64,000 bases of DNA, taken from the NCBI RefSeq assembly GCF_030546645.1, contig NZ_JAUOTO010000006.1:434001-498000 (forward strand). Reading direction: 5' to 3'. Positions 45,306 to 54,088 of the stretch are shown in pieces. Origin of the DNA: Flavitalea plasmicola. Lineage in GTDB: Bacteria; Bacteroidota; Bacteroidia; Chitinophagales; Chitinophagaceae. Position 1 is the first letter of the stretch, and every line of letters begins with the position of its first letter. The notes beneath the pieces were generated by a model. That model was not told where the DNA came from. It saw nothing but the letters and a program-made list of their open reading frames with translations, and made no database searches. Both the position numbers and the translations under genes were made by a program.

Positions 45306-47591
45306 CTATATGGCAGATGAAGAAATCGTCTTACGAAACTTTCGGGTAGTTATATACCTCGCCAAATGTTGACCGGTTTTCGACTCCGGATGCTTTAATA
45401 GATCACTAACCAATCCTTCAAAGACGACGCGTCCACCATCCGATCCGCCACCAGGTCCCATATCGATTATCCAATCTGCCTGAGCAATCACATCCAGATT
45501 ATGTTCAACAATGATGACGGTATTGCCGCGATCCGCGAGCCGGTGAAAAGTAGACATTAGTTTTTCTATATCAGAAGGGTGAAGACCTGTCGTTGGCTCA
45601 TCAAAAATAAAAAGCTGGCCCTGCTCGTCAAATTCCATCGCGAGCTTCAACCGTTGCCGTTCTCCTCCGGAAAATGTACTAAGTGGTTGTCCTAAGGTCA
45701 TGTAACCAAGTCCCAATTCCCGGATGCGATTCAACAATTCTTTATCAGTACCTTCAAAAAAATCACTGGCTTCGGCAACAGTCATCTTAAGAAACTGAAT
45801 AATATTTTTTCCATTCCAGGTATAGCCCAAAACCCCTTGTTGGTAACCTGTGCCTTTACACAGATCACATGTTTCCTCCACCTCCTCCATAAAAGCGAGG
45901 TCAAGTCTGATCACACCCAGGCCTTTGCATTGAGGACACGCACCTTGGGCATTGGCGCTGAAAAGTGACGCACTTACGTGGTTTGTTTTCGCGAACACCT
46001 GCCTTAGCGCATCAAAGATGCCCGTATAGGAGGCGAGATGCGAACGCCTTGAGCCACGCAACAATCCTTGGTCGATGGGTTTAGCGTGCGGATGTTGCCG
46101 GGGCAATTCCTGGTTGATCAATGAACTTTTCCCTGAACCCGCAACACCGGTCACCACTGTAATTACGCGCTGGGGAATTTTCACAGTCACATTTTTCAAA
46201 TTGTGCAGCTGGGCATTTCGTACCGTTAAAAAAGTTTTAGCTTGTCGTGCGTTTTGATTTGGTGCCCTGTGCATACTCCAAAATTTTCCAGTAAGTGTAT
46301 CTGCTTGTTTCAATCCGCTCACCGCCCCACTGTAAACAATGTTTCCGCCCTCTTTTCCTGCACCGGGCCCCATGTCAACAATATGGTCGGCAATTTTTAT
46401 AATGTCAGGGTCATGTTCGACAATTAGCACTGTATTACCCTTGTCCCGAAGCTGCAGAATAATGTCCGTCAGCCGGGCAATATCATTAGGATGGAGACCA
46501 ATACTCGGTTCATCGAAAATATAAAGCAACCCTGTGAGACTACTTCCCAAATGCCTCACCATTTTAATGCGCTGAGATTCTCCACCAGACAACGATGACG
46601 TTTCCCGGTTTAGTGCTAGGTAGCTCAGGCCAATGATTTCCAAATGAGTGAGTCTGGCGATCAATTCATCCAGCACTGATTGTACCTGATTGTTCTGAAT
46701 TGTCTTAAGAAATTTGATGAGGTGGCTGATCTGCATCGCACTGCAGTCCGCGATGTTATTCCCCTGAATTCTACAATGAAGTACTTCTTTATTCAGCCGT
46801 GCTCCTTTACATTCCGGGCACGTATGCTGATAAAGTATTTCACGAAGCTCATCTTTTTTTCGCTTATGTTCTTTAGTTTCCTTTTTTAAAAAGCTGCGTT
46901 TGATCCTGGGAATGATGCCTTCATATAACATCGTTTTCCCCCATTCCTTTGATGGATTTTTTGGCTTATGCTCTTCAGCATACAACAGCATATGCAACTC
47001 ATCCTTTGAAAAATGTTTAATCTTCTTGTCATTATTGAAATAGCCGGAGTTCACATATCGCGTCCATCTCCACCCACCCGGCTGGAAAGCAGGAAACCGA
47101 ATCGCGCCCTCATTCAAAGACTTGTTCTTATCAATCAACGCATCCTGGTTGATATCTGTAATGGTTCCCAGTCCTTCACACATCGGACACATACCTTTGG
47201 GGTTGTTAAAAGAGAAGACCATGGAATATCCGACAAACGGCTCACCTATGCGTGAGAACAAAAGACGCAGCAATGTATAAATATCCGTGACGGTTCCCAC
47301 GGTTGATCTCGCGTTACCGCCTAGCCGTTTCTGATTGATAATGATCGCTACATTCAGGTTTTGAATAGAATCAGCGTCAGGATGTCCATAATGTGGCATT
47401 CGACTTCGAAGGTAGCTATCGTATGTTTCGTTGAACTGTCGTTGTGCCTCGGCGCCAATAGTTTCAAACACAAGGGAAGACTTTCCTGAACCCGATACTC
47501 CTGTAAAAACGGTAATCCTATTTTTAGGAATTTCAATGGATATGTTTTTCAGATTGTTTTCACGTGCGCCTCTAATTCGGATAACGTCCAT
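45306..47591 (-). CDS. UvrA paralogue lacking the UvrB-binding domain (class III UvrA)
   Basis: From MDVIRIRGARENNLKNISIE at 47591 it has 761 residues; the longer frame from 47669 adds an untypical 26. There are two ABC modules: Walker A GVSGSGKSS and GVAGSGKSS, signatures SLSGGESQRI and TFSGGERQRL, with zinc-type cysteine clusters CPMC, CPEC and CPQC/CDLC. Housekeeping UvrA is ~940 residues. Here the sequence runs straight from LLFSRIGEP to FNNPKGMCPMC, so the ~100-150-residue UvrB-binding part is missing. Such proteins are linked to drug tolerance (DrrC-like) rather than standard excision repair. It is AT-rich, next to a tRNA, and likely acquired. Confidence 0.9.
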   Translation of the reverse strand: MDVIRIRGARENNLKNISIEIPKNRITVFTGVSGSGKSSLVFETIGAEAQRQFNETYDSYLRSRMPHYGHPDADSIQNLNVAIIINQKRLGGNARSTVGTVTDIYTLLRLLFSRIGEPFVGYSMVFSFNNPKGMCPMCEGLGTITDINQDALIDKNKSLNEGAIRFPAFQPGGWRWTRYVNSGYFNNDKKIKHFSKDELHMLLYAEEHKPKNPSKEWGKTMLYEGIIPRIKRSFLKKETKEHKRKKDELREILYQHTCPECKGARLNKEVLHCRIQGNNIADCSAMQISHLIKFLKTIQNNQVQSVLDELIARLTHLEIIGLSYLALNRETSSLSGGESQRIKMVRHLGSSLTGLLYIFDEPSIGLHPNDIARLTDIILQLRDKGNTVLIVEHDPDIIKIADHIVDMGPGAGKEGGNIVYSGAVSGLKQADTLTGKFWSMHRAPNQNARQAKTFLTVRNAQLHNLKNVTVKIPQRVITVVTGVAGSGKSSLINQELPRQHPHAKPIDQGLLRGSRRSHLASYTGIFDALRQVFAKTNHVSASLFSANAQGACPQCKGLGVIRLDLAFMEEVEETCDLCKGTGYQQGVLGYTWNGKNIIQFLKMTVAEASDFFEGTDKELLNRIRELGLGYMTLGQPLSTFSGGERQRLKLAMEFDEQGQLFIFDEPTTGLHPSDIEKLMSTFHRLADRGNTVIIVEHNLDVIAQADWIIDMGPGGGSDGGRVVFEGLVSDLLKHPESKTGQHLARYITTRKFRKTISSSAI

Positions 47592-47756
47592 GGGATGAAA
47601 ATTTTTTCTGTACGTAAAAAAATCATGCCCACCTGGTCCCATGCCCAATACGTTAAATAATTTAAACATATTTGCGATTACAGATAGTTGAATATCAATT
47701 AGGCAAATTGATAAATAGCCAGAAGATCAGCAATTAAATGGTTAGATAATCGTTTT

Positions 47757-47769
47757 GTCCGGACTACAA
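47757..47769 (+). repeat. Putative displaced tRNA-Arg 3' end (attachment-site copy)
   Basis: GTCCGGACTACAA repeats the tRNA-Arg 3' end with one change. It is immediately followed by a perfect intrinsic terminator, as one would expect if the tRNA's original downstream sequence had been pushed away by an insertion. Confidence 0.45.
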
Positions 47770-47777
47770 CCTTTTTG

Positions 47778-47802
47778 AACCCACTGTAATCCAGTGGGTT
47801 TT
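47778..47802 (+). terminator. Strong terminator after the tRNA-end repeat
   Basis: AACCCACTG (47778-47786), loop TAATC, CAGTGGGTT (47792-47800), then TT. It is a 9-bp perfect stem with no plus-strand gene before it, so it appears orphaned; it may be the former tRNA-Arg terminator. The rest of the 47592-47920 gap holds no other feature I can name. Confidence 0.65.
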
Positions 47803-47920
47803 CCCTTCTCTGATTTTTCTTTCTTTTCTTGGGACGCTCTTATTCACAGGCACAAAGTTCGATCCTTTTATCTCCTTTATTAATTTCGGGTCATGTTATA
47901 ATTCAATAGGCGACTTCCTT

Positions 47921-48109
47921 ATGTATCAGATTGGTGAAAATAGCGATCTTGTCGATGACTTAGGATGCGATGGAGACGATTTCGGAGAACTAATAGATAG
48001 GTTTTCCCAAGACTATAATGTAAACATTTTATCTCATCGCTGGCACTTCCATCACACTGAGGAAGGAAGTTGGAATAGTATTCTCATTTATAAATGTGCT
48101 TCAAGGTGA
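47921..48109 (+). pseudogene. Truncated DUF1493-like protein
   Basis: This frame of 62 codons contains LVDDLGCDGDDFGELIDRFS then QDYNVNILSHRWHFHHTEEG. It matches the core of DUF1493 proteins (DLG-x-x-GDD-x-x-E/D-L-x-x-x-F ... F-x-V). DUF1493 proteins are ~110 residues with about 30 residues before this core and about 40 after. Here the C-terminal part is replaced by SWNSILIYKCASR and a stop, and the N-terminus is short. The frame stays open upstream (past 47830) without an ATG. It is probably a remnant; a short functional protein is not excluded. Confidence 0.4.
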
Positions 48110-48155
48110 ATTATTTCACAATGCCAGAAATGTGAAATCAATGATTTCAAATCTG

Positions 48156-49052
48156 TCAGTGGCTATCCCATCGCCTGAAAATAAACCGCAAAGCGTCATA
48201 ATAGGCTTTTATGGGTTCCGTCATATGCGTGTCTTCGGGATAGTGAACATACTTATGGTCTAAACCCGTTATCTTTCTTTGGGTTATTATAGAGTCGAAT
48301 TTTAAAAGATTGGCATGGAAGGTAGGATCGTCCGGCATTCCTTCATTCGCATCACTGTAAAAGATCATTTTATTAATAATCCGATCATTTTTTAGCTTTT
48401 CCTCAGCAAGGCTAAGTAAATATCCCCTATCCCACCAAAAGGATGGGCTTATGGCTATATAAGCACCAAACATATTTGGCTGCGTTAATAGGCAATTGAT
48501 TGTGGTGATGCCGCCGAATGAATGCCCTGCAAAAATTTTAAAATGGGTTGTTTTGTAATGCGCCTCAATATAAGGTATCAGTTCAGCACCTAAGAACAGC
48601 AAAAAATTATTGCCGCCGCCACTTGACTTAAACCGGGAGTTTGAACTGGTATCAGGCTTTCCGTCATAACCCCAAATGCTATTGGTAGGGGTAAGATCCC
48701 TGATGCGGTTTGTATTAGGGATGCCCACTATAATCATTTCGGGCACAACATTTACGTCCCGGCGGCTAAGATACTGGCAATATTCTGCAATCAGGCTAAA
48801 GTGATTGTCCCCGTCAAGTATGTATAATACGGGGTAACGCTTATTGGGCAACAAGGTATCTATAGGTGGTACATAAATATAAACTTTCCGGTCTTCACCC
48901 AATACTTTAGATGAAAGTTTGACGATATCTGCCGATATGGGTTTAAATGCCGGGTCGGTTTGGGCAACCAGGCCTTTGGGAGTGAACAGGATAAAAAAAA
49001 TATATACTGTGCTATTTCTAAAATGACGCTTTAAATAGCGGTTGTAATTCAT
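48156..49052 (-). CDS. Secreted alpha/beta-hydrolase (esterase D/enterochelin-esterase type)
   Basis: From the ATG at 49052 it has 298 residues. A hydrophobic N-terminal signal (FRNSTVYIFFILFTPKGLVAQ) precedes the PF00756-type fold: KVYIYVPPIDTLLPNKRYPV, LYILDGDNHF, the nucleophile elbow GHSFGGITT, then ISPSFWWD. Acid and histidine are likely in the C-terminal part (HYPEDTHMTEPIKAYYDALR). Relatives include esterases, IroE-like hydrolases and siderophore-ester hydrolases. The substrate is not determinable. It is the second gene of the AT-rich stretch. Confidence 0.85.
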   Translation of the reverse strand: MNYNRYLKRHFRNSTVYIFFILFTPKGLVAQTDPAFKPISADIVKLSSKVLGEDRKVYIYVPPIDTLLPNKRYPVLYILDGDNHFSLIAEYCQYLSRRDVNVVPEMIIVGIPNTNRIRDLTPTNSIWGYDGKPDTSSNSRFKSSGGGNNFLLFLGAELIPYIEAHYKTTHFKIFAGHSFGGITTINCLLTQPNMFGAYIAISPSFWWDRGYLLSLAEEKLKNDRIINKMIFYSDANEGMPDDPTFHANLLKFDSIITQRKITGLDHKYVHYPEDTHMTEPIKAYYDALRFIFRRWDSH

Positions 49053-49241
49053 ACGAATCAAGGGTTAAAATCAAATTGGTAGGTGTGTCTGTAATAACCG
49101 GCTGATTGGTTAAAGATACACGAATAATAACACACCTGCTTTAAGACTATTGTTATGGCGCCCCGAATTCTCTTCATTAATAGCTCTCACTTAACGCCCC
49201 GGCTAACAACTTAACAGTATACTAAAATTTTTCGGATCCGG

Positions 49242-50291
49242 CTACCCCTTTCTTCTCAATATCACCGCGGGGCTTTTCTTCATATCTCCCTTGAATCCTA
49301 CCTCATAACGATCGGAACCATCTTCAATAATTAGCAAGCCGGAATTCGGTGGAATGGAACCAAGGTTTTCTGCATATATCACCAATTGCAGAGAATCGCC
49401 CATACTGGGCGGTATTTTTATGACTTTTCGATACGCTTGTTCAGTAAGGCCTTGTTTTGGAATAATCACTTCATCATTCAATACTACACTTACCGTGTCT
49501 CCATCAACAATGCCATTATCATATAAAACCAATATCAGGCTATCGGATTTGAAATCAATAGTGCGAATAGCTTCTGTTTTACGTAGTGCAAGTTCAGCTG
49601 CGGCCCCAATAGTTTTTGGATTAGTCGGAATAGTGGTAATATTATTGGGCGCATAACTTTTAGGTTCATTTCTTCCGTTTTGAAAACCTACCTGTCGCTG
49701 CACTTTAACGGCTGTTGAAACTTTCACCGGATTCTTGGCCTCCCCAGGGGTTTCTTTTTCCGATACTGCTACTACCGGTGTTTCTTTTATAATTGTTTCA
49801 GGATTTGAAAACGCAAGGGTATTTGACAATTTCAAACTGTCAAGTTTGCTGATCAGCCTTGTCTGAGCCCGCCTGTTTTGCTTTTGAAGCGTGATGGTTC
49901 CGGTAGAAAGATCCTCGTCACCTGCCCGGAGGTCTCGCGTTCGTGTGTGGAAAGGTCCGCTCAAAACCATTATGGTATCAACCATCTTAATGGACAATTC
50001 ACAAAATGTTTTGATGCTGCGGGACCGGACCGTGAAATTATTGTAGACCAGTTTATCATCCGAAATAGTGAAAACACTATCCTTCCGGATCAGGGTAATT
50101 TTCTTAACAGCTATTTTTTCAGCACCTTTAAACATGAAGGTAATCATCGAATAACCGGTCATGTCCTGATTGATTGCCAGTTCAAGTGGCATTTGTGTTT
50201 GGGAGGTGGAGATCGTTCCCACCCAAATTCCCGAAAGATCCTGGGAAAAGAGTCGCAATGGCAGTAAAAACAGCACAAAAATTGCCTTCAT
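49242..50291 (-). CDS. Secreted protein of unknown function with C-terminal beta domain
   Basis: From the ATG at 50291 it has 349 residues with a signal peptide (AIFVLFLLPLRLFSQ). An N-terminal lipocalin-like region (LSGIWVGTISTSQTQMPLEL) is followed by a low-complexity linker (about 165-245) and a C-terminal beta-rich domain (LILVLYDNGIVDGDTVSVVL, LQLVIYAENLGSIPPNSGLL). That C-terminal motif recurs in secreted Bacteroidota proteins, but I cannot assign a function. Confidence 0.7.
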   Translation of the reverse strand: MKAIFVLFLLPLRLFSQDLSGIWVGTISTSQTQMPLELAINQDMTGYSMITFMFKGAEKIAVKKITLIRKDSVFTISDDKLVYNNFTVRSRSIKTFCELSIKMVDTIMVLSGPFHTRTRDLRAGDEDLSTGTITLQKQNRRAQTRLISKLDSLKLSNTLAFSNPETIIKETPVVAVSEKETPGEAKNPVKVSTAVKVQRQVGFQNGRNEPKSYAPNNITTIPTNPKTIGAAAELALRKTEAIRTIDFKSDSLILVLYDNGIVDGDTVSVVLNDEVIIPKQGLTEQAYRKVIKIPPSMGDSLQLVIYAENLGSIPPNSGLLIIEDGSDRYEVGFKGDMKKSPAVILRRKG

Positions 50292-50550
50292 TGTAGTGGT
50301 GGAATTGATTTCTTTTATTCTCAACGATAAATCAATGTGTTAAATTGTTTGGGGCGGCAGGCTTGAATTGTAATACAAAACTGCCCAATCCCAAGGTCCG
50401 CTGGAAAGCTGATTAGGGAAAAGCGTGAAATTCGTAACCAGGTGATGTTTCGTAATAATCCAGACGCGGCTGATTTTGGTCTTTCTACATTTCTTTATTT
50501 GGTTGATTTATAGCTTATTATGGTTGGCGGCTTATTTTGCTATTTCGAAC

Positions 50551-50641
50551 AAAAGCTCTTGGCTTAGGGTTGTCACAGTGCCTGTGATACCTGCGAGCCT
50601 CTCGTCGCGGGCAATTTCTTTAACGGTAAGATCGTGTCAGA
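50551..50641 (+). pseudogene. Internally deleted remnant of the SnoaL-like gene region
   Basis: Three short blocks match the intact SnoaL-like locus in order: 50551-50581 with 58402-58432 (upstream region, including a 16-base identity AGGGTTGTCACAGTGC), 50587-50622 with 58693-58728 (32 of 36 identical, coding) and 50622-50641 with 58809-58828 (17 of 20, coding). About 260 and 80 bases are missing between them. The rest of the 50292-50736 gap shows no gene. Confidence 0.7.
50565..50581 (+). repeat. 17-base direct repeat, first copy
   Basis: TAGGGTTGTCACAGTGC is identical at 58416-58432, 7.85 kb away. It is part of the duplicated SnoaL upstream region. Confidence 0.85.
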
Positions 50642-50736
50642 TTGCCCGGTTCCCTCTACAATTTTTACTTACGCCTTGATTACTAAGGGCGTTTTTATTC
50701 ATTGTTCAGCGCGGTTCTTGTGGAAGTTTTTATTTT

Positions 50737-51210
50737 ATGTATCTTCCAATAAACCTGCTGATGACAATTCTATTTACTTCGATATTCCTTTCGCTATCAC
50801 CAATTCAAATTTCTGGATCATCACATCCCAACCTTGATACATTCTGTGATACCTGTAAGAAAGGAAAAGATACCTTGACAGGTAGAATGGTATACTTGGC
50901 TGCTGATGTCGAACCGGAGTGTGAAGAAAGCAAAATCGCTTTATTGAGGCGTATTAACAAAGGCATTACGCTTCCTGACTCTGCGGCCACAAATGATTAC
51001 CAATCGAATTATGTCGTCGGTTTTATCGTGGAAGCGGATGGACAGATCACTGGCGAAAGGATAATTCAAGACAACACAAATCTAATTGGGAAACAGTTAT
51101 TAAAAGTACTAAAAAGCTGCCGATGGCATCCAGCCAAGTGCAATGGAAAAGAGGTGGCTATGTTATGCAAGTTTCCGATCACTATTGATATTGGGATAGA
51201 CTCACGGTAA
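50737..51210 (+). CDS. Secreted TonB C-terminal-domain-like protein
   Basis: The 157-residue protein has an N-terminal signal-like segment; the ATG at 50761 (MTILFTSIFLSLSPIQISG) may be the true start. The C-terminal part (YVVGFIVEADGQITGERIIQ, LLKVLKSCRWHPAKCNGKEV, CKFPITI) follows the TonB_C pattern. A membrane-spanning anchor plus proline-rich linker, as in true TonB, is missing. Four cysteines (CDTC, PECEES, SCRW) may form disulfides. The role is unknown. Confidence 0.65.
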   Translation: MYLPINLLMTILFTSIFLSLSPIQISGSSHPNLDTFCDTCKKGKDTLTGRMVYLAADVEPECEESKIALLRRINKGITLPDSAATNDYQSNYVVGFIVEADGQITGERIIQDNTNLIGKQLLKVLKSCRWHPAKCNGKEVAMLCKFPITIDIGIDSR

Positions 51211-51339
51211 ACTGCCAAAAGTCACGAAATCTCCCAGTAACTGGTTAGACAATTGTGCTGTTGGCACTACACCGGATTTTAACTCGCTGCGTCCCAGCGG
51301 ATTTAGGCGATAATAACCCTCTATGTCAAAATACCCTAA

Positions 51340-51612
51340 TGCGAAGGATACTATGCGTTTTCGGGTTATGAAGAAGCGCTGGAATTTTCGGAACAAAACC
51401 CTGGAACAGAGGAACCTCTGGCCCTTATTCTTCAGGAAGAATATATCGACGAGCCTTCGCCGGATAATTTTGTTCATATAAAGGAGCGGCGCCTTACGGA
51501 ATGGAGTGTTCAATGGCTGGAACGTCCTAAGAGGAAGAAAAATACCATTCCTGATTTTTTCTCCCCCAGTGCACCAGCTAACCGACTGAATGTCTTAAGA
51601 GGTTTGGAGTAG
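51340..51612 (+). pseudogene. 5'-truncated coding remnant
   Basis: A 90-codon frame ends at the TAG 51610-51612, is bounded upstream by TAA at 51337, and contains no in-frame ATG near its start. The peptide looks like real protein (YYAFSGYEEALEFSEQNPGT, EEYIDEPSPDNFVHIKERRL, TEWSVQWLERPKRK, PDFFSPSAPANRL) but I do not recognise the family. On the opposite strand 51202-51340 also reads like protein (GYFDIEGYYRLNPLGRSELK), so two broken genes may meet near 51340. Confidence 0.45.
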
Positions 51613-51663
51613 AGCCCGATTGGATTCCTGGTCAAGCTGAATTGTTTTAACAAAGATTTTATC

Positions 51664-52119
51664 ATGTTTTGGGAAGAAAAGATAGATAGATTAAAAAGTA
51701 AGTTTTCTCAAGAACAATTTCGTGTTCCATTTTCCGATTGGACGGAAATATTCAAAAAAATGGAAGCGAAATTTGTCAGTAATAAATGGCCTATCTATCA
51801 ATTTTGCAACTGGTCGGAAAAGTTGAGAGAAAAAACTCCTATTCGAAATGTTTCTCAACAGGACATCGATAAAGAAATTTCAAGACTTGATGCTTCCCAA
51901 AATTATTGGATGTTCGTCGTGCTTGCCGATAATCCCACATCCAGACAGTATGTCTATGATTGTAATACTGCTGCTTTGAGGGAGCTTCTTTCAATCGCTC
52001 CGGCAGACTTTTATATAGGACACAAGAAGTACGAATGGTTGGTGTTTTTTGAGGTAAGTCACACGGAAAATAGCATTTCCTTGATTAAACCAGGAGAAAT
52101 TCAGACGCCGTTTGATTGA
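51664..52119 (+). CDS. Hypothetical protein, immunity-like
   Basis: The 151-residue soluble acidic protein starts MFWEEKIDRLKSKFSQEQFR, with a helical N-terminal half and a strand-helix-strand C-terminal half (YWMFVVLADNPTSRQYVYDC, ADFYIGHKKYEWLVFFEVSH). The final YIxxKKYEWLxFF motif recalls small DUF6756/SUKH-like proteins of toxin-immunity type. This is resemblance only. No toxin gene is next to it. AT-rich, single gene. Confidence 0.55.
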   Translation: MFWEEKIDRLKSKFSQEQFRVPFSDWTEIFKKMEAKFVSNKWPIYQFCNWSEKLREKTPIRNVSQQDIDKEISRLDASQNYWMFVVLADNPTSRQYVYDCNTAALRELLSIAPADFYIGHKKYEWLVFFEVSHTENSISLIKPGEIQTPFD

Positions 52120-52262
52120 GGCCCTATTTCCCTTGCTGCGAACAGGAGGTCGAATTATTTATTGAAGAAGGTTGATTTCGAATTATCGTCATGACGTCTA
52201 AGTAATAGCCAACTGAAGGCAGCATGAGAAATACCTACTTACATTAAGTAAAAAGCATCAAA

Positions 52263-53003
52263 ATGAGATTGAAATATTATTTTCTATGTTTTTTGGTATT
52301 CACTAGTGGATGCAATTCAAAGACTACAAGCATAGATGTTTTTTGTCAGAAACTAGATCATACGCTTTCGGTCAGCGAAAAGACAAAAATTCGTGAATGT
52401 CCTGATGTTGGCTGTTTGGTTGTATTAGTAGGGTCAAAAATGCGAAAGAAATTTGCTGATGCATATGACACACAGGCTGTTGATATTAATCAGTTCTTGA
52501 TTGATTCTTTTAGAATTGACAGCCTATATGACAGGCAAAGAGCTCTGCTTCTTGCTTATCAAGAAAAATTGATTGGGAAAGCAGTTGACTTCTTTGAAAT
52601 CAAGAATGAAATGGTACAATATGATAACTTGCAGGATAGCATATATGACGATAAGGAAAGGAAAAATATCGAAAATCATATTGATACCGCGAAATACAAT
52701 TTTAGTCGTTTTCAAATTGGGGACACATTGCATTTGGAACTTTCTCTTGGAAGATCTGATACCAAAAAAGTAGTTTATTATTACAGACAATATAATAAAG
52801 CCAATTTTAAAGATACTTTGTTTATTAAAGGTGTATTGTTGAAAAAGACCAGAGAGACGGATGAACCACATGATGAGTATGAATTCTTAGTTAGGATCAT
52901 CGAAGTGAACAATACAGAATTAAATTTGGTTGATAGGATATATCAAAGGGGCAACATCATCTCATTGCCGTTATATGACTATGGAAGAATAATCAATAAA
53001 TAA
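52263..53003 (+). CDS. Hypothetical lipoprotein
   Basis: The 246-residue protein has a lipoprotein signal (RLKYYFLCFLVFTSGC, Cys about 17). The mature part is helical at first (DVFCQKLDHTLSVSEKTKIR, YDRQRALLLAYQEKLIGKAV) and strand-rich later (DTLHLELSLGRSDTKKVVYY, FLVRIIEVNNTELNLVDRIY). No family recognised. AT-rich with codon use unlike the core genes. Confidence 0.65.
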   Translation: MRLKYYFLCFLVFTSGCNSKTTSIDVFCQKLDHTLSVSEKTKIRECPDVGCLVVLVGSKMRKKFADAYDTQAVDINQFLIDSFRIDSLYDRQRALLLAYQEKLIGKAVDFFEIKNEMVQYDNLQDSIYDDKERKNIENHIDTAKYNFSRFQIGDTLHLELSLGRSDTKKVVYYYRQYNKANFKDTLFIKGVLLKKTRETDEPHDEYEFLVRIIEVNNTELNLVDRIYQRGNIISLPLYDYGRIINK

Positions 53004-53081
53004 TTCCTTCGGGATGCAAATGCCCGAGCGCGGCCCCTTCGCAAGAGGGCTTCCCCCTCGGCAAGCTGTCGATAGCCCTTA

Positions 53082-54080
53082 TCAAAGCCTCCAGAGCTCC
53101 CTGGTAAATCGGGATGATCGCATCTGATGTACCGCTTCATTCATCTGCGCCTTACCGTACATCAGTTGCCCTTCATAGGTCGCCATAGACAGTTGCCCGG
53201 CGGCCATCTTTTCGCCAAAAGCTTTCAATGTCTTGCCTTCCATTTCCGGGTCAAGCTGCTGCCCTGCAGGTTTATTTCGGACAGCCACCTGAACCAACAG
53301 GATGCCATATATTATTCTGGATATCTGCCGCATGGTATAGAACCGGGCTCTTTTATGCTCATCCACTGCCCCGTTGAAATAGATGTGCAGGAATTCCACT
53401 TCCTGTTCTTCTGTTTGTACAAAAAAGTTGGCAGCTGTCGCCAGATCAATATACTTGTCATTTGAGAATGCGGCGTCCCAATCGATGACCCACAGTCGCA
53501 CCCCGTCACACAACAGATTACCAGGATTGATGTCGTTATGACTAAATACCTTGTCCGGATCATCCCAGGGGTATTTCTGTTTTATAGCCAAATAATGAGT
53601 AAAACATTCTTCAATGATGGGCCCAGCCAATACTTTTGTTTGCAAAAAATTATTCATCATTCCGTCAATGGTTTGCTGCAGATCATGTCCTGGAATGTGA
53701 CAAGGAAGTGTGTGAATGGAACGAATGGTGTTTGCCAGTTCACTTACGAGCTTTTCAGGCGTAAACACTTGCCTTATAGGCTTGCTTTCAATAAAATCGG
53801 TAATAGTAATACCTGCGGATGCCTCCCTAAAGTATAGCCGGGGGGCAATCCCTGCCTTCGACGTCTCCTCCAGAGCATGAGTATCGTGTATTGAAGGAGC
53901 ATCCAGCTTTAACACATACGCCCGACCTTGTACTATCATCTTATACACCGCCGAACCGGATAGGCCGCCGGACAACAGATCTATCTTGTCGATGGCAGCC
54001 GAGCGAAAGGTTTGTAGCAAGGCTGCTTCCACTGCAGGTAGGCGGGATTCAGATATCAATTGATTGAGAGTGTTTTCCAT
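53082..54080 (-). CDS. Aminoglycoside-phosphotransferase-family kinase
   Basis: The 332-residue protein-kinase-like fold has the N-terminal lobe LSGGLSGSAVYKMIVQGRAYVLK, the catalytic loop FSHNDINPGNLLCDG (Asp and Asn in place) and the metal-binding LWVIDWDAA. APH/choline-kinase-type enzymes phosphorylate small hydroxylated molecules. Drug resistance is possible but not implied by sequence. It lies 8 bases downstream of the MarR gene in the same operon, so it is probably controlled by it. Confidence 0.85.
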   Translation of the reverse strand: MENTLNQLISESRLPAVEAALLQTFRSAAIDKIDLLSGGLSGSAVYKMIVQGRAYVLKLDAPSIHDTHALEETSKAGIAPRLYFREASAGITITDFIESKPIRQVFTPEKLVSELANTIRSIHTLPCHIPGHDLQQTIDGMMNNFLQTKVLAGPIIEECFTHYLAIKQKYPWDDPDKVFSHNDINPGNLLCDGVRLWVIDWDAAFSNDKYIDLATAANFFVQTEEQEVEFLHIYFNGAVDEHKRARFYTMRQISRIIYGILLVQVAVRNKPAGQQLDPEMEGKTLKAFGEKMAAGQLSMATYEGQLMYGKAQMNEAVHQMRSSRFTRELWRL

Positions 54081-54088
54081 TGCGATAT

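Noticed and set aside
51202-51513. 103-codon minus-strand gene
   Set aside because: Only the last ~45 codons look like protein; the front part is the shadow of the plus-strand remnant. Treated as part of a broken region instead.
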